Of a stretch of DNA of 64,000 bases, positions 56,557-64,000 are shown one piece after another. The notes beneath the pieces were generated by a model that was not told the origin of the DNA, ran no database searches, and worked only from the letters and a program-made list of their open reading frames with translations. How positions within the stretch are numbered: position 1 is the stretch's first letter; the number at the start of each line of letters is the position of its first letter. A program made the translations under genes and the position numbers. Source of the stretch: Sipunculus nudus. Taxonomy: Eukaryota; Annelida; Sipuncula; Golfingiida; Sipunculidae. The stretch is from NCBI GenBank assembly GCA_026874595.1, contig CM049307.1, positions 76,484,643-76,548,642 on the forward strand, written 5' to 3'.

Positions 56557-56935
56557 TTATAAGAGGATAAATAAGGAAGACACATAAAGTAAAATTATAC
56601 TCACACTAACAACAGTCCTGGGCCTGACCTCGAGGATGTAGGGTGCAAGAAACTCCAGCGACGACAAAATCCAGCGGTTACTCTCTGTCAGCTCTGGATC
56701 TTCTTGCCTTGACTTGGCTTTTAATGAGACGCTCAAATCTGGTTCGATGGCTCTTGTACAAGATTTTATGAGTCTCAAACTCCTTGCCAAGCTCCTAAGC
56801 ATTCTGACGCCCGAGAGCCTTCTTCCGTGTAGTTTCCTTGTATGACTCGAGTCCCCCTCAGCCTCAGACAGCAGGGCATGGTGTTTCTTCTTCTTCTAGT
56901 CAGGGAGCCAGGTAGGCCAAATTTAAGATGAATTT
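56557..56935 (-). CDS. Candidate exon, locus G, basic protein segment
   Basis: Minus-strand frame with KKKKHHALLSEAEGDSSHTR, GRRLSGVRMLRSLARSLRLI, DPELTESNRWILSSLEFLAP and EVRPRTVVS, meeting a good donor AGT|GTGAGTATAA near 56610. Composition is distinctly coding-like and GC-richer than the repeats on either side; one stop interrupts the extreme N-terminal part. Together with the ATG at 57289 and the TATA at 57414 it could be a middle exon of a small gene. Family not recognised; a transposon-borne accessory gene is the main alternative. Confidence 0.4.
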
Positions 56936-57060
56936 CAAGTTTATTTTTGGAAACTATAGGAATTAAGCTGTTTATTTATTGAGGTCTGCTCGGGATCTGC
57001 TCCTGCAAAAGGTTTCATATCCAGCGTCAAAGTAAGTCTTTTGGGATAAAAATGAGAATT

Positions 57061-57289
57061 TTAGTTGAACAGACTTAGGAACACCTTTAAATTATTTATC
57101 TTGAGGGCGTCCAGTCTTACTGTTACCACCAGTCTCAGCAGGGACTTGCTCCTGGAAGCTTCAGCTGCAGATGGGGTGTCTTGGATACACTGGTCAAGCT
57201 GGCCAGGCTCTGCACATTCAGGGGGTAAGAGTGACCTCCTGGCCGCTAGGAGCAGTTTTTCTCTTTGCGTTCTTCTTCCTACGAGACAT
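57061..57289 (-). pseudogene. Candidate first exon, locus G, frame broken
   Basis: An ATG at 57289 (TTAGTATGTCT, A at -3) opens MSRRKKNAKRKTAPSGQEVT, a very basic N-terminus, but this frame stops at 57218. A second frame continues with PECAEPGQLDQCIQDTPSAA and SRSKSLLRLVV, which looks coding, before a possible donor (GTAACA). A single-base loss near 57222 would explain the change, so the exon may be damaged, or an unseen short splice joins them. The basic start suggests a nuclear protein; unproven. Confidence 0.35.
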
Positions 57290-57413
57290 ACTAAGCAAAC
57301 TGAGTGAAGGTTCTTCAAAACTTGTGCAATTGTTGGACAGCTTGCAAACACATTAACAGCTCAGTTTTATGCCTGCCTTATTTCGCTTTGCTGGCTGTAC
57401 GGGCGCAGCGAGG

Positions 57414-57421
57414 TATTTATA
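57414..57421 (-). promoter_or_regulatory. TATA box upstream of locus G
   Basis: TATAAATA on the minus strand, within GGTCTATAAATACCTCGCTG, lies about 125 bp upstream of the ATG at 57289 in a GC-rich stretch with repeated GCGCAGC(A/G)GCAGC motifs (57400-57520) and TGACGTCATAAGCGC at 57487. Together these look like a polymerase II core promoter. Confidence 0.5.
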
Positions 57422-57424
57422 GAC

Positions 57425-57740
57425 CTTCGTCAGAGCGCAGCAGCAGCGCCCTGTGACCTCACTGGGCGCAGCAAAAGCGCAGCTCTGACGTCATAAGCGC
57501 AGCGGCAGCACATTGAAAGCGTGTAAAGAGCTGATTATGGTCGCCGAGGTCTCGGTAGCAGCGTGATGAAGGTGCGCCAGGTCGGCGCCGTGGATTGGAA
57601 GGACGACGTGGAACGGGAAAGCCGATGCTACTCCGTTCACTGGCGCTCGGTCTGTGCTGTAAGGAAGCTTGCACTGCGCTGTAAGGACGCTGATGGCGAT
57701 CGCTTTTCAATCTTACTGCGCTCTTAAATCCAAGGCGACC
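57425..57740. other. GC-rich GCGCAGC-repeat upstream region
   Basis: Recurrent GCGCAGCAGCAGCGC, GCGCAGCAAAAGCGCAGC and GCGCAGCGGCAGC on the plus strand, plus CTGCGCTGTAAGGACGCTG. It contains a TGACGTCA site (57487-57494). It is either an upstream promoter region of locus G or part of an unrecognised GC-rich repeat. Confidence 0.4.
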
Positions 57741-57769
57741 CCGCGGTGTAAATTTTGTACGTGTTTTTT

Positions 57770-58150
57770 ATGTTATGGAACCTAATATCAACAGATCACG
57801 TATGCGTGAAGAACATAAATTTTGTCATGGAGATAAAAAAATTAGATTCTGTAACACTAGGCAGCGTGACATGTCAAGGGGAATGAATAAAGAAGTCAGT
57901 AGTTTTTTTTTGTTAACAAGTAACTATAATTTATTAAAAAACAACCTTAACATTAAAATACACTAAATTAATACAATTACACAGTACAACAACAGTATAA
58001 CAGCAAATCAGTATAATCACACAGCATAATAAACGAAGTGCACAGTAGCTGGATACCACCACTGTCACAGCGACAAGTCCTTTAAAATATTTAAACTGGA
58101 TGAACAGTTCACACAAATCTCCTCAGAGAATAACAGTCCATTGTAATCAC
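57770..58150 (-). repeat. Partial LTR (R-U5 part), tandem to the 3' LTR
   Basis: Shares with 58244-58610 GGAACCTAATATCAACAGAT, AGGCAGCGTGA-ATGTC, AACTATAATTTATT, CTGGATACC-CCACTG-CACA and GAGAATAACAGTCCA. Only the half corresponding to the R-U5 end is present, so this is a fragment adjoining the complete LTR. Confidence 0.75.
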
Positions 58151-58243
58151 AAAATCAAGCTAATCCAAAGTGATATCCTGGCAGTGATCCGAAGGGCAAA
58201 CTGAAGACTATATAAGATCCGTCACGAATTTAGAAGAAAATCT

Positions 58244-59043
58244 TGTCACGGAACCTAATATCAACAGATCACGTATGTGTGATGGACATTAATTCTGTTA
58301 AGGAGATATAAAAAATCCGATTCTGCAACACCAGGCAGCGTGAAATGTCTAGGGGAACAAACAAAAGAGTCAGCGGTCCTTTGCAACAAATAACTATAAT
58401 TTATTCCTAAAACAACCCTAACACCTCAATATACCAAAGCAATACACTGACACAGTAAAGCAGCAAATCAATACAATCACACAGTAAAATACAAAATACA
58501 CAGCACCTGGATACCGCCACTGCCACAACGATAAGTCCTTTTAAATGTATAAGCCGGCGAACAGTTCACACGAATTCTCTCGGAGAATAACAGTCCAATG
58601 TAAAGCTCTTTAAACAATTCAGAAAGTAAACTTGAGACAGACAGCACTAAATTGTAAAGTGTTAGTTATAGTAGAATAATCGGACAGGTTCCGCACGTCT
58701 GTGTCCGCTGGAATATTCCCTCACCTCTTTTTGGCTCTTAAACACAGCCCCCTATATATAACTTCTCGCCCCAAGCCGAGAATTTTCCACTTCTCGAACA
58801 GTCTAAAGAATCTAACACAGCACAAACGTTCAAAGAACATACCAGAACAACGAATGCCGTGTCTCAACATTTTAGGGTTCACATATGAGCTCGCCCCGGC
58901 TCGGCCAGACGAGAAAGCCCCAAGCTAGCATGACAACGAGAGTTCAACAAGTACGGATTAAACTGAGAGTGCAACACGCGGCCAGTCACCGGCGCTAGCA
59001 CTAGTTACGCCCGCGTCACACAATAAAAGAGACATCTGTAACA
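58244..59043 (-). mobile_element. 3' LTR of a Ty3/gypsy retrotransposon (800 bp)
   Basis: On the minus strand it begins TGTTACAGATGTCTC and ends GGTTCCGTGACA, with short inverted ends. A promoter-like TTATATATAGGGG (about 58753-58765) and an AATAAA polyadenylation signal (in GGAATAAATTATAG, about 58394-58407) are correctly ordered for U3 and R. It is preceded, in element sense, by a purine tract. The segment 58690-58920 matches the partial 5' LTR at 63790-64000. Confidence 0.75.
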
Positions 59044-59059
59044 CTCCCCCTCCTGTAAG
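59044..59059 (-). promoter_or_regulatory. Polypurine tract
   Basis: Minus-strand ACAGGAGGGGGAG directly abuts the LTR start, the standard primer site for plus-strand DNA synthesis in LTR elements. Confidence 0.7.
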
Positions 59060-59174
59060 AAAAAAGAAAGTTTTCTCAAAAGCTTTCTTTTTGCGATCAC
59101 AATCACTAAATATTTACAACATCTCAAAAATCATCTTATTTACAACCTCACATAAACATCCTGTCCACAACATT

Positions 59175-60475
59175 TCATAAACATCTCGTTAGGCAATCAA
59201 CAAGTACATTGTCTTTCCCTTTAATGTTTGATTTCAAGGTTGTAATCTGTAAGAACAAACTCCATCTCAACAATCTTTGATTTTTACACTTCAACTTGTT
59301 CATGAACGTGAGGGGATTGTGATCACTGAAGACAATGATAGGCTTGACTGATAAAGTAACATAAGCTCTAAAATGTTGCAATGCAAAAAAGCAAAGCTAA
59401 ACATTATTTTTCAGTAGTGGAGTAGTTTTTCTGGTTTGCATTAAACTTTCTGGAGAAATAACAAATTGGGTGATCTATGCCATCATTGCCTTCTTGTAAC
59501 AACGCAGCACCAGCAGCAGTATCACTAGCACCTACAGCTAACTTAAAAGGTACAGATAAGTCTGGAGCTGCTAAAACTGGTGAACTTTGCAGAATTGCTT
59601 TCAAATTCTTAAATGCATTTTCACACTGAACATTCCATACAAAGTTTCGTTTCTTTTTTAACAAATTAGTCAAAGGTTCAGCTACAGCAGAAAAATTTGG
59701 ACAGAACTTCCTGTAGTATCCAGCCATACCAAGAAAACGCATTATTTGCTTTTTGTTTTCTGGTCTCGGAAATGCAGAAATAGCACTTATCTTTGCATCA
59801 ACAGGTTTTACCGGACTCTGCCCTACAGTACGACCCAAAAATGTTACCTGTGCATGACAAAATTCAGATTTAACTAAGTTGACGTGCTTCACTGAGTCTT
59901 TCGAAGAGGTCGCGAAGGATTTGCAGGTGTCGCTGTACATAATGAGGTCATCAATATATGCGTCGAAGCCTTGAATGTCCTTGACAACCATATGGATGAG
60001 GAGCTGAAACGTGGCTGGCGAGTTCTTCATGCCAAACGGCATAACTTTATACTGGTACAGTCCTTGCGACGTCACAAATGCTGATACTTCTTTGCTCTGT
60101 CAGCGGAACTTGCCAGAATCCTTTTAGCAAGTCATACCTGGAAACATATCTGGAGCTACCGACTCTATCAATACAATCATCGATTCCTCGGAATCGGGAA
60201 CGTGTCAGTTTTAGTGACAGAAATCAGTTTTCGATAATCTGTGCACATACGATAACTTCCATCAGGTTTTGGCACAAGAATACATGGTGAACTCCAGTTA
60301 CTGTTACTAGGTTCAATAAAATCATTTTCCAGCAAATACTGAATCTCATCCTGTAGATAATTTTACTTTTCTGGATTCAGTCTATAAGGATGCTGCCTGA
60401 TTGTGTTTGCCTCGCCAACATCGACGTCGTGGCACGATATGTTAGTTCGCGTTGGAATGTCACTAAACAAATATT
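59175..60475 (-). pseudogene. pol: Ty3/gypsy reverse transcriptase and RNase H (relic)
   Basis: Minus strand. The linker and RT fingers (60475-60190; QQQQDLKNLLLNYEYLFSDI and NSNWSSPCILVPKPDGSYRM) are followed by the palm with KVMPFGMKNSPATFQ and the catalytic YIDD (59947-59958). Then come the connection (AISAFPRPENKKQIMRFLGM, GYYRKFCPNFSAVAEPLTN) and RNase H (YFSRKFNANQKNYSTTEK, PIIVFSDHNPLTFMNKL), ending about 59175. Stops and frameshifts (for example in the fingers, between palm segments and at about 59404) make it inactive. The motifs are gypsy-type, not copia-type. The RT lies downstream of integrase in element sense. Confidence 0.9.
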
Positions 60476-61760
60476 CATAATTCAGCAGCAGGTTCTTGAG
60501 GTCTTGTTGTTGTTGTGTGGTAAGGTGTGCAAGTTTGGCATCCAGGTTTTATAAGCACGTCTGAGTTTTTTAATGGTACTGTACCACACTGAATGTCTAC
60601 ATCACCCTTACAATCAGTGTCTATTTTAACTGGGTCAGGGTAAGTGTTTACACAATTTACAGCAATAACATTATGTACAGCATGTGATGTGCTATTTCTG
60701 TCATAATATGGTTTCAACATGTTAACTTGGCACAGTTGTTTCTTCTTACGCCTATCTGGTGCAAACAGTATGTAATTTAAATCACTGACTTTCTTGTCAA
60801 CAATGTAAGGACCAAAATGCCTAGCTTGCAGAGGTCTGCCAGGGATGGGAAGTAAGGCAAGGACCTTTTCACCAGGCTGAAACGTCCTATTTACAGTGTG
60901 TTTGTCATACTTTGTTTTCATTTTACTTTGTGCAGATTTTAGATTTGACTTTGCAATCTCACAAGCATTGTGCAGTTTAGTGCGAAAGTCTTAGACATAC
61001 TGCAGTGAACTAAGAGAATCAGGATTTCCACACAAGAGCTTTTCTTTAAGCAGTTTCAATGGAAGTTCAGTTCGCGGTCTATGTCCGAAAACTAGTTCAA
61101 AGGGACTGAAACCAAAGGACTCTTGAAAGGATTATCTGACAGCAAACAGCAATAGGTGGATTCCTTTATCCTAGTATATCCGTGTGTCATAGCAATAGGT
61201 CCTAATCATGTTTTTTTAATGTCTGGTGAAAACGCTCGAGGGCGACCTGACTTTCAGGGTGGTATGGCGAAGAGCTGTACTGTTTTATACCTAGCTCAAG
61301 CATAACTTGCTGGACCAAGCCAGACATAACATTAGACCCTTGGTCAAACTGGACGGATTTTGGTAATCCAAAAGTTGTAAAAACCTTGGTTAGAGCTTTG
61401 ACAACACTTTTGGCATTAATTTTGCGCAATGGTATTGCCTCAGGGAACCTGGTAGATGCGCACATAAGTATCAGCAAGTATTGGGCAATGGTCCAACACA
61501 ATCAACAATAATCCTACTAAATGGTTCTTCGAAAGCAGGAACAGGCCTAAGTGGGGCCTTAGGAGGATTCTGATTGGGCTTACCTACCATCTGGCATGTG
61601 TGGCTTGATTTAATATATTGTACAACATCCTTCCTGAGGTTAGGCCAATAGAAGTGTGTACTAACTTCTGATAAGTTTTTATTTATCACTAAATGGCCAG
61701 ACAAAGGAGCCTCATGTGCCATGCTTTGAATTTTATTGCGAAAGCTTTTGGGCACTAACT
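60476..61760 (-). pseudogene. pol: Ty3/gypsy integrase (relic), located upstream of RT
   Basis: Minus strand. The zinc-binding N-terminus reads HEAPLSGHLVINKN and then SSHTCQMVGKPN; the first Cys of the usual CHTC is Ser here. The core has IIVDCVGPLP (first Asp), a frameshift at about 61480, then VQFDQGSNVMSGLV (second Asp) and YHPESQVALERFHQTLKK (Glu). After a degraded stretch the C-terminal GPY/F-like module reads RTFQPGEKVLALLPIP and RHFGPYIVDKKVSDLNYIL (60870-60760), continuing directly into the RT linker. It would join element DNA to the host chromosome. The gene order IN then RT is atypical for Ty3/gypsy. Confidence 0.85.
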
Positions 61761-61841
61761 GAACAGCAGCAACTGAATTCCTTTAAAGGGTAAAGTAGTT
61801 CTTATGCCCAGCGTAATATTCCCAGAAATCAAATCTGACTT

Positions 61842-62135
61842 TTAATGGATACTGTGAAGCGGAACTGAAGTGTGCTTGTCTGAAAACACACCTTTGACAA
61901 GTGCATAGGCACCAGTAAAGGACCTATTAGAAAATAGCAAATTTTTTGCTAACATGAGAGTCTGGCCTGAACCAGTGTTCCTCAAAATTCTAATAGGGGT
62001 AGAATCTGAAAAATCACTTGAAAGTGATAAAAAACCATCATATATGAATGGCTCAAATAACTCCATTTCAGAGTCAGGAGAGGAATCTACTACCTCATCA
62101 AACAAAGAACTGACACTGAAAGTGTCAGTCATATC
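61842..62135 (-). pseudogene. Retroelement aspartic protease (relic, active site altered)
   Basis: A minus-strand frame with an acidic lead (VVDSSPDSEMELFEPF), then PIRILRNTGSGQTLMLAKNL and a Ser/Gly-rich flap region ending at VPLHSIH. The family active site is D-T/S-G; here it reads N-T-G (codon AAC at 61977-61979), so the catalytic Asp is lost. It lies between gag and integrase as expected for the polyprotein-processing enzyme. Confidence 0.7.
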
Positions 62136-62139
62136 AGAG

Positions 62140-62470
62140 TCATTTAAAGAATCTACATCCTTTTTTTATCATCAAACCCCTCATGGGAGTCAACAGAGGA
62201 ATTTTGCTCAGCAGAAACAAACTTATGTTTGTCATAAGAGGACCTGGCCACATTTGAAATACTCTCGCAAGAGTCATAAAAGGACTTAGCCTTACTTAGG
62301 GAATACTCCTCGCAGGAGTCTTAAAAGGACCTGCTCTTATTAAATTCCTCGCAGGAATCAACTGAGGTCTTTACCCCGCAAGCTAGGGATTCTTCTTTGG
62401 ATTCAGACGGCACTTGGGCCTCCGTAGCATCAAACTCTTTATTCGAGTCAAAAAAGGAGTTATACCCCTT
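62140..62470 (-). pseudogene. Acidic gag-protease linker with repeated DSCE motif
   Basis: Minus-strand translation has several copies of a short DSCEE/DSCES motif followed by Ser/Lys-rich sequence (for example DSCEEYSLSKAKSFYDSCES). These correspond to the repeated CTCGCAGGAGTC-AAAAGGAC DNA units. It is a low-complexity linker, broken by stops. Confidence 0.5.
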
Positions 62471-63690
62471 ATTTACATGAAAAGAGCCTGGCTTTGTACT
62501 ATGCTATGCATAGATTTTGAAACAAAACCAGAAGGTTTGCTATTTGGTTTATTCTCAAGTTTCCAGCAGTCAGATATAAGACGACCTTCCTTCTTGCAGT
62601 TATTAAAGATTTTATTTGAAAATGACTGGCCTTGGTTAGACACAGTGGACGTGGACTGAAATGTTGCAATGGACATTGCTCAACTATCAGGACTATTAGT
62701 ACTGGGTGATTGCGCTTTAAACTTCTTCTGACCATACTTATTTACATTCTTGTTTGTGAATGACTGGTTTGATTTGCTATTTTTGCATTTTGTGTGTTAA
62801 TGAATAATCATCAGCTAATTGAGCAGCAATGTCAAGTGTTTCAGGACTTTTCTCATCAGAAAAGTTTTAACATCTGCGTTAATGCAGCGCTTAAATTCTT
62901 CAAGCAAAATCAACTGGCGCAATTTGTCATAATCTTTCATTACATTTTTAAAACTACACCAGCGATCAAACAACTGCTCTTTTGTCCAAGCAAATTCGAC
63001 GTAGGTCTGTTTGCCTCCTGAACTAACTCATAACCTTTTAGGATTATCCGTTTTATCAGGTCATAGTCAGCAGCAGCTTCTACTGAAAGCTCTGTATAAA
63101 TTTCTCTGGCCTTGCCCGTCAATACACTTTGTAACAGCATAGTCCAATTTTCCTTAGGCCATTTTAAATTTTCACCTGTAAGAAATGTTTATCAACCTCT
63201 TTTAATTGAAAAGGTGGGACAAGTCTAATGTGCCTAGTAACATCAAAACTGTGAGTTGGGGCAGCACTTAGACTATGTTCTAGTTTAAGTCTTTCTAACT
63301 CCAGTCGTTTTAACTCAATTTTTTTTCTGTTTCAAGTCTTTCTCTTTCTAACCTTTCATGTTCTTCCCTCCTCTCTCTTGGTTTGTCTAATTCCCTCTTT
63401 TCTCATTGTTTTTCAATTCCAACTGTTTTAATGATAGCTCATGTTGCATTTCTATTTTAATTCTAATTGCATAGGAAGGCTGTCATATTTTGATGTTTCA
63501 ACTGCACTCTTTTCAGTTAAACCTTTGCTGACTAGATCTTGTATGATTTTAGCAATGATATCAGGCTTTCTCAAAGCTTTTTTTTCACACCTAGCACTAA
63601 GTGTTGTCCCAAATGAAACAACTGTTCCTTTGTCAACTGTTCAAGTTGAACAGGGTCGGGATCGTTAACAAATGTCTCCAACACGGCGCC
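62470..63690 (-). pseudogene. gag: Gag polyprotein relic with SCAN-like capsid segment
   Basis: Minus strand. The N-terminal part reads DPVQLEQLTKEQLFHLGQHL, then KPDIIAKIIQDLVSKGLTEK and a Glu/Lys/Arg-rich coiled coil (about 63420-63290). Next is HIRLVPPFQLKEVDKHF, then the capsid C-terminal block LLQSVLTGKAREIYTELSVE and IILKGYELVQEA (63130-63020), which resembles the SCAN fold. Near 62600 a zinc knuckle is damaged: FNNCKKEGRLISDCWK has Phe for the first Cys and Arg for His. Gag would form the particle and bind genomic RNA. Frameshifts and stops are frequent. Confidence 0.75.
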
Positions 63691-63691
63691 A
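63678..63691 (-). promoter_or_regulatory. Candidate primer-binding site
   Basis: Minus-strand TGGCGCCGTGTTGG begins with TGG and the GCGCC common to several tRNA 3' ends. It precedes gag and follows the LTR side, as a primer-binding site should. The tRNA was not identified. Confidence 0.4.
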
Positions 63692-63697
63692 CAACAC

Positions 63698-64000
63698 GAG
63701 ATTACGCCAGCGTACACACTATAAAAAGGGCACCTGTAACAATCTATAATTGCCGCACTTATCGGAAAAGGTTCACAACTGACTTACACGCTTCTGTGTC
63801 CGCTGGAATATTTCTCTCCTCTCCCCGGACTCTAAAACACAGCCCCTTATTCATAACTTTCACCTCATGCCGAGAACCCTTTCTCGAACAATCCAAAGAA
63901 CCTAACACGATACACAGTACACACGCGTTACAGGAAACATCTAAACAACATCGCTGTGTTTCTACATATCAGGGTTTACACGTGGGCTTGCCCGGCTCGG
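63698..64000 (-). mobile_element. 5' LTR, partial and rearranged, runs off the window
   Basis: 63790-64000 matches 58690-58920 of the 3' LTR (GTGTCCGCTGGAATATT, ACACAGCCCC, TCGAACA-TC-AAAGAA-CTAACAC). The R-U5 half expected next to the primer-binding site is missing. In its place 63701-63741 resembles the other end of the LTR (TACGCC-GCGT-ACACA--ATAAAA-G-CA-CTGTAACA). The remainder is beyond position 64000. Confidence 0.6.

Noticed and set aside
57459-57710. 83-codon Arg/Pro-rich minus-strand frame
   Set aside because: Falls in the GC-rich GCGCAGC repeat upstream of the TATA box; composition alone keeps it open.
62154-62289. Plus-strand frame over the gag-protease linker
   Set aside because: Antisense to the DSCE-repeat linker of the retrotransposon.

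Overview
The window looks like animal nuclear DNA, AT-rich and crowded with transposable-element debris. It has no operons, but it has spliceosomal-type GT..AG introns, CpG-containing promoter-like patches, many (TA)n microsatellites and a dense mix of LINEs, LTR elements, cut-and-paste transposons, MITEs, a tRNA-derived SINE and Helentron-like tandem-repeat elements. The repeats with TTTGTCCGTCGTCCGTCCGT heads, and an orphan coiled-coil gene family that I know from molluscs and cnidarians, suggest a lophotrochozoan, most likely a bivalve-like mollusc. That assignment is inference. No complete, intact host gene can be read; nearly all recognisable coding sequence is relic.

Region 1-15 kb: a broken Tc1/mariner (IS630-type) transposase gene with at least one clean phase-0 intron (1.6-3.3 kb). 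Next comes a LINE whose ORF1-like piece (3.9-4.45 kb) and ORF2 (endonuclease, RT, C-terminal Cys/His motif; 12.1-15.2 kb) are separated by a 7.25-kb block bounded by inverted terminal repeats (4.47-11.72 kb). Inside that block are a 201-bp tandem duplication, a pair of inverted repeat arms and a 486-bp hAT-type MITE with a target-site duplication.

Region 15-30 kb: foldback MITEs and low-coding DNA, then two copies (both minus strand) of an uncharacterised multi-domain family: a C-terminal fragment at 20.5-21.65 kb and a longer frameshifted copy at 25.2-28.8 kb. They share a downstream conserved block (18.5-18.75 and 24.4-24.65 kb). Between them lies a GC-rich patch full of CCGTACGG motifs, flanked by two related coding fragments.

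Region 30-56 kb: four tandem-repeat elements (30.1, 33.4, 47.0 and 49.6 kb) with about 337-bp monomers, a common start (TTTTAGCTCAG..TGACT) and a common end (..GACCCATGGGTCACTTGTT). They are best explained as Helentron-associated (HINE-like) elements. The one at 49.6-52.1 kb interrupts a repeat whose uninterrupted paralogue lies at 54.6 kb, giving an empty-site proof of insertion. A second family with a 337-bp period is at 52.3-53.3 and 55.0-55.5 kb. Also here: a LINE RT relic split by a MITE, a piggyBac relic, a CRE-containing promoter/first-exon candidate and a 125-bp-arm foldback.

Region 56-64 kb: a minus-strand gene-like locus with a TATA box (56.3-57.4 kb), then a degenerate Ty3/gypsy LTR retrotransposon on the minus strand with order gag-PR-IN-RT-RH. 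Integrase precedes reverse transcriptase, the arrangement known from Gmr1-like elements. The window ends inside its 5' LTR.
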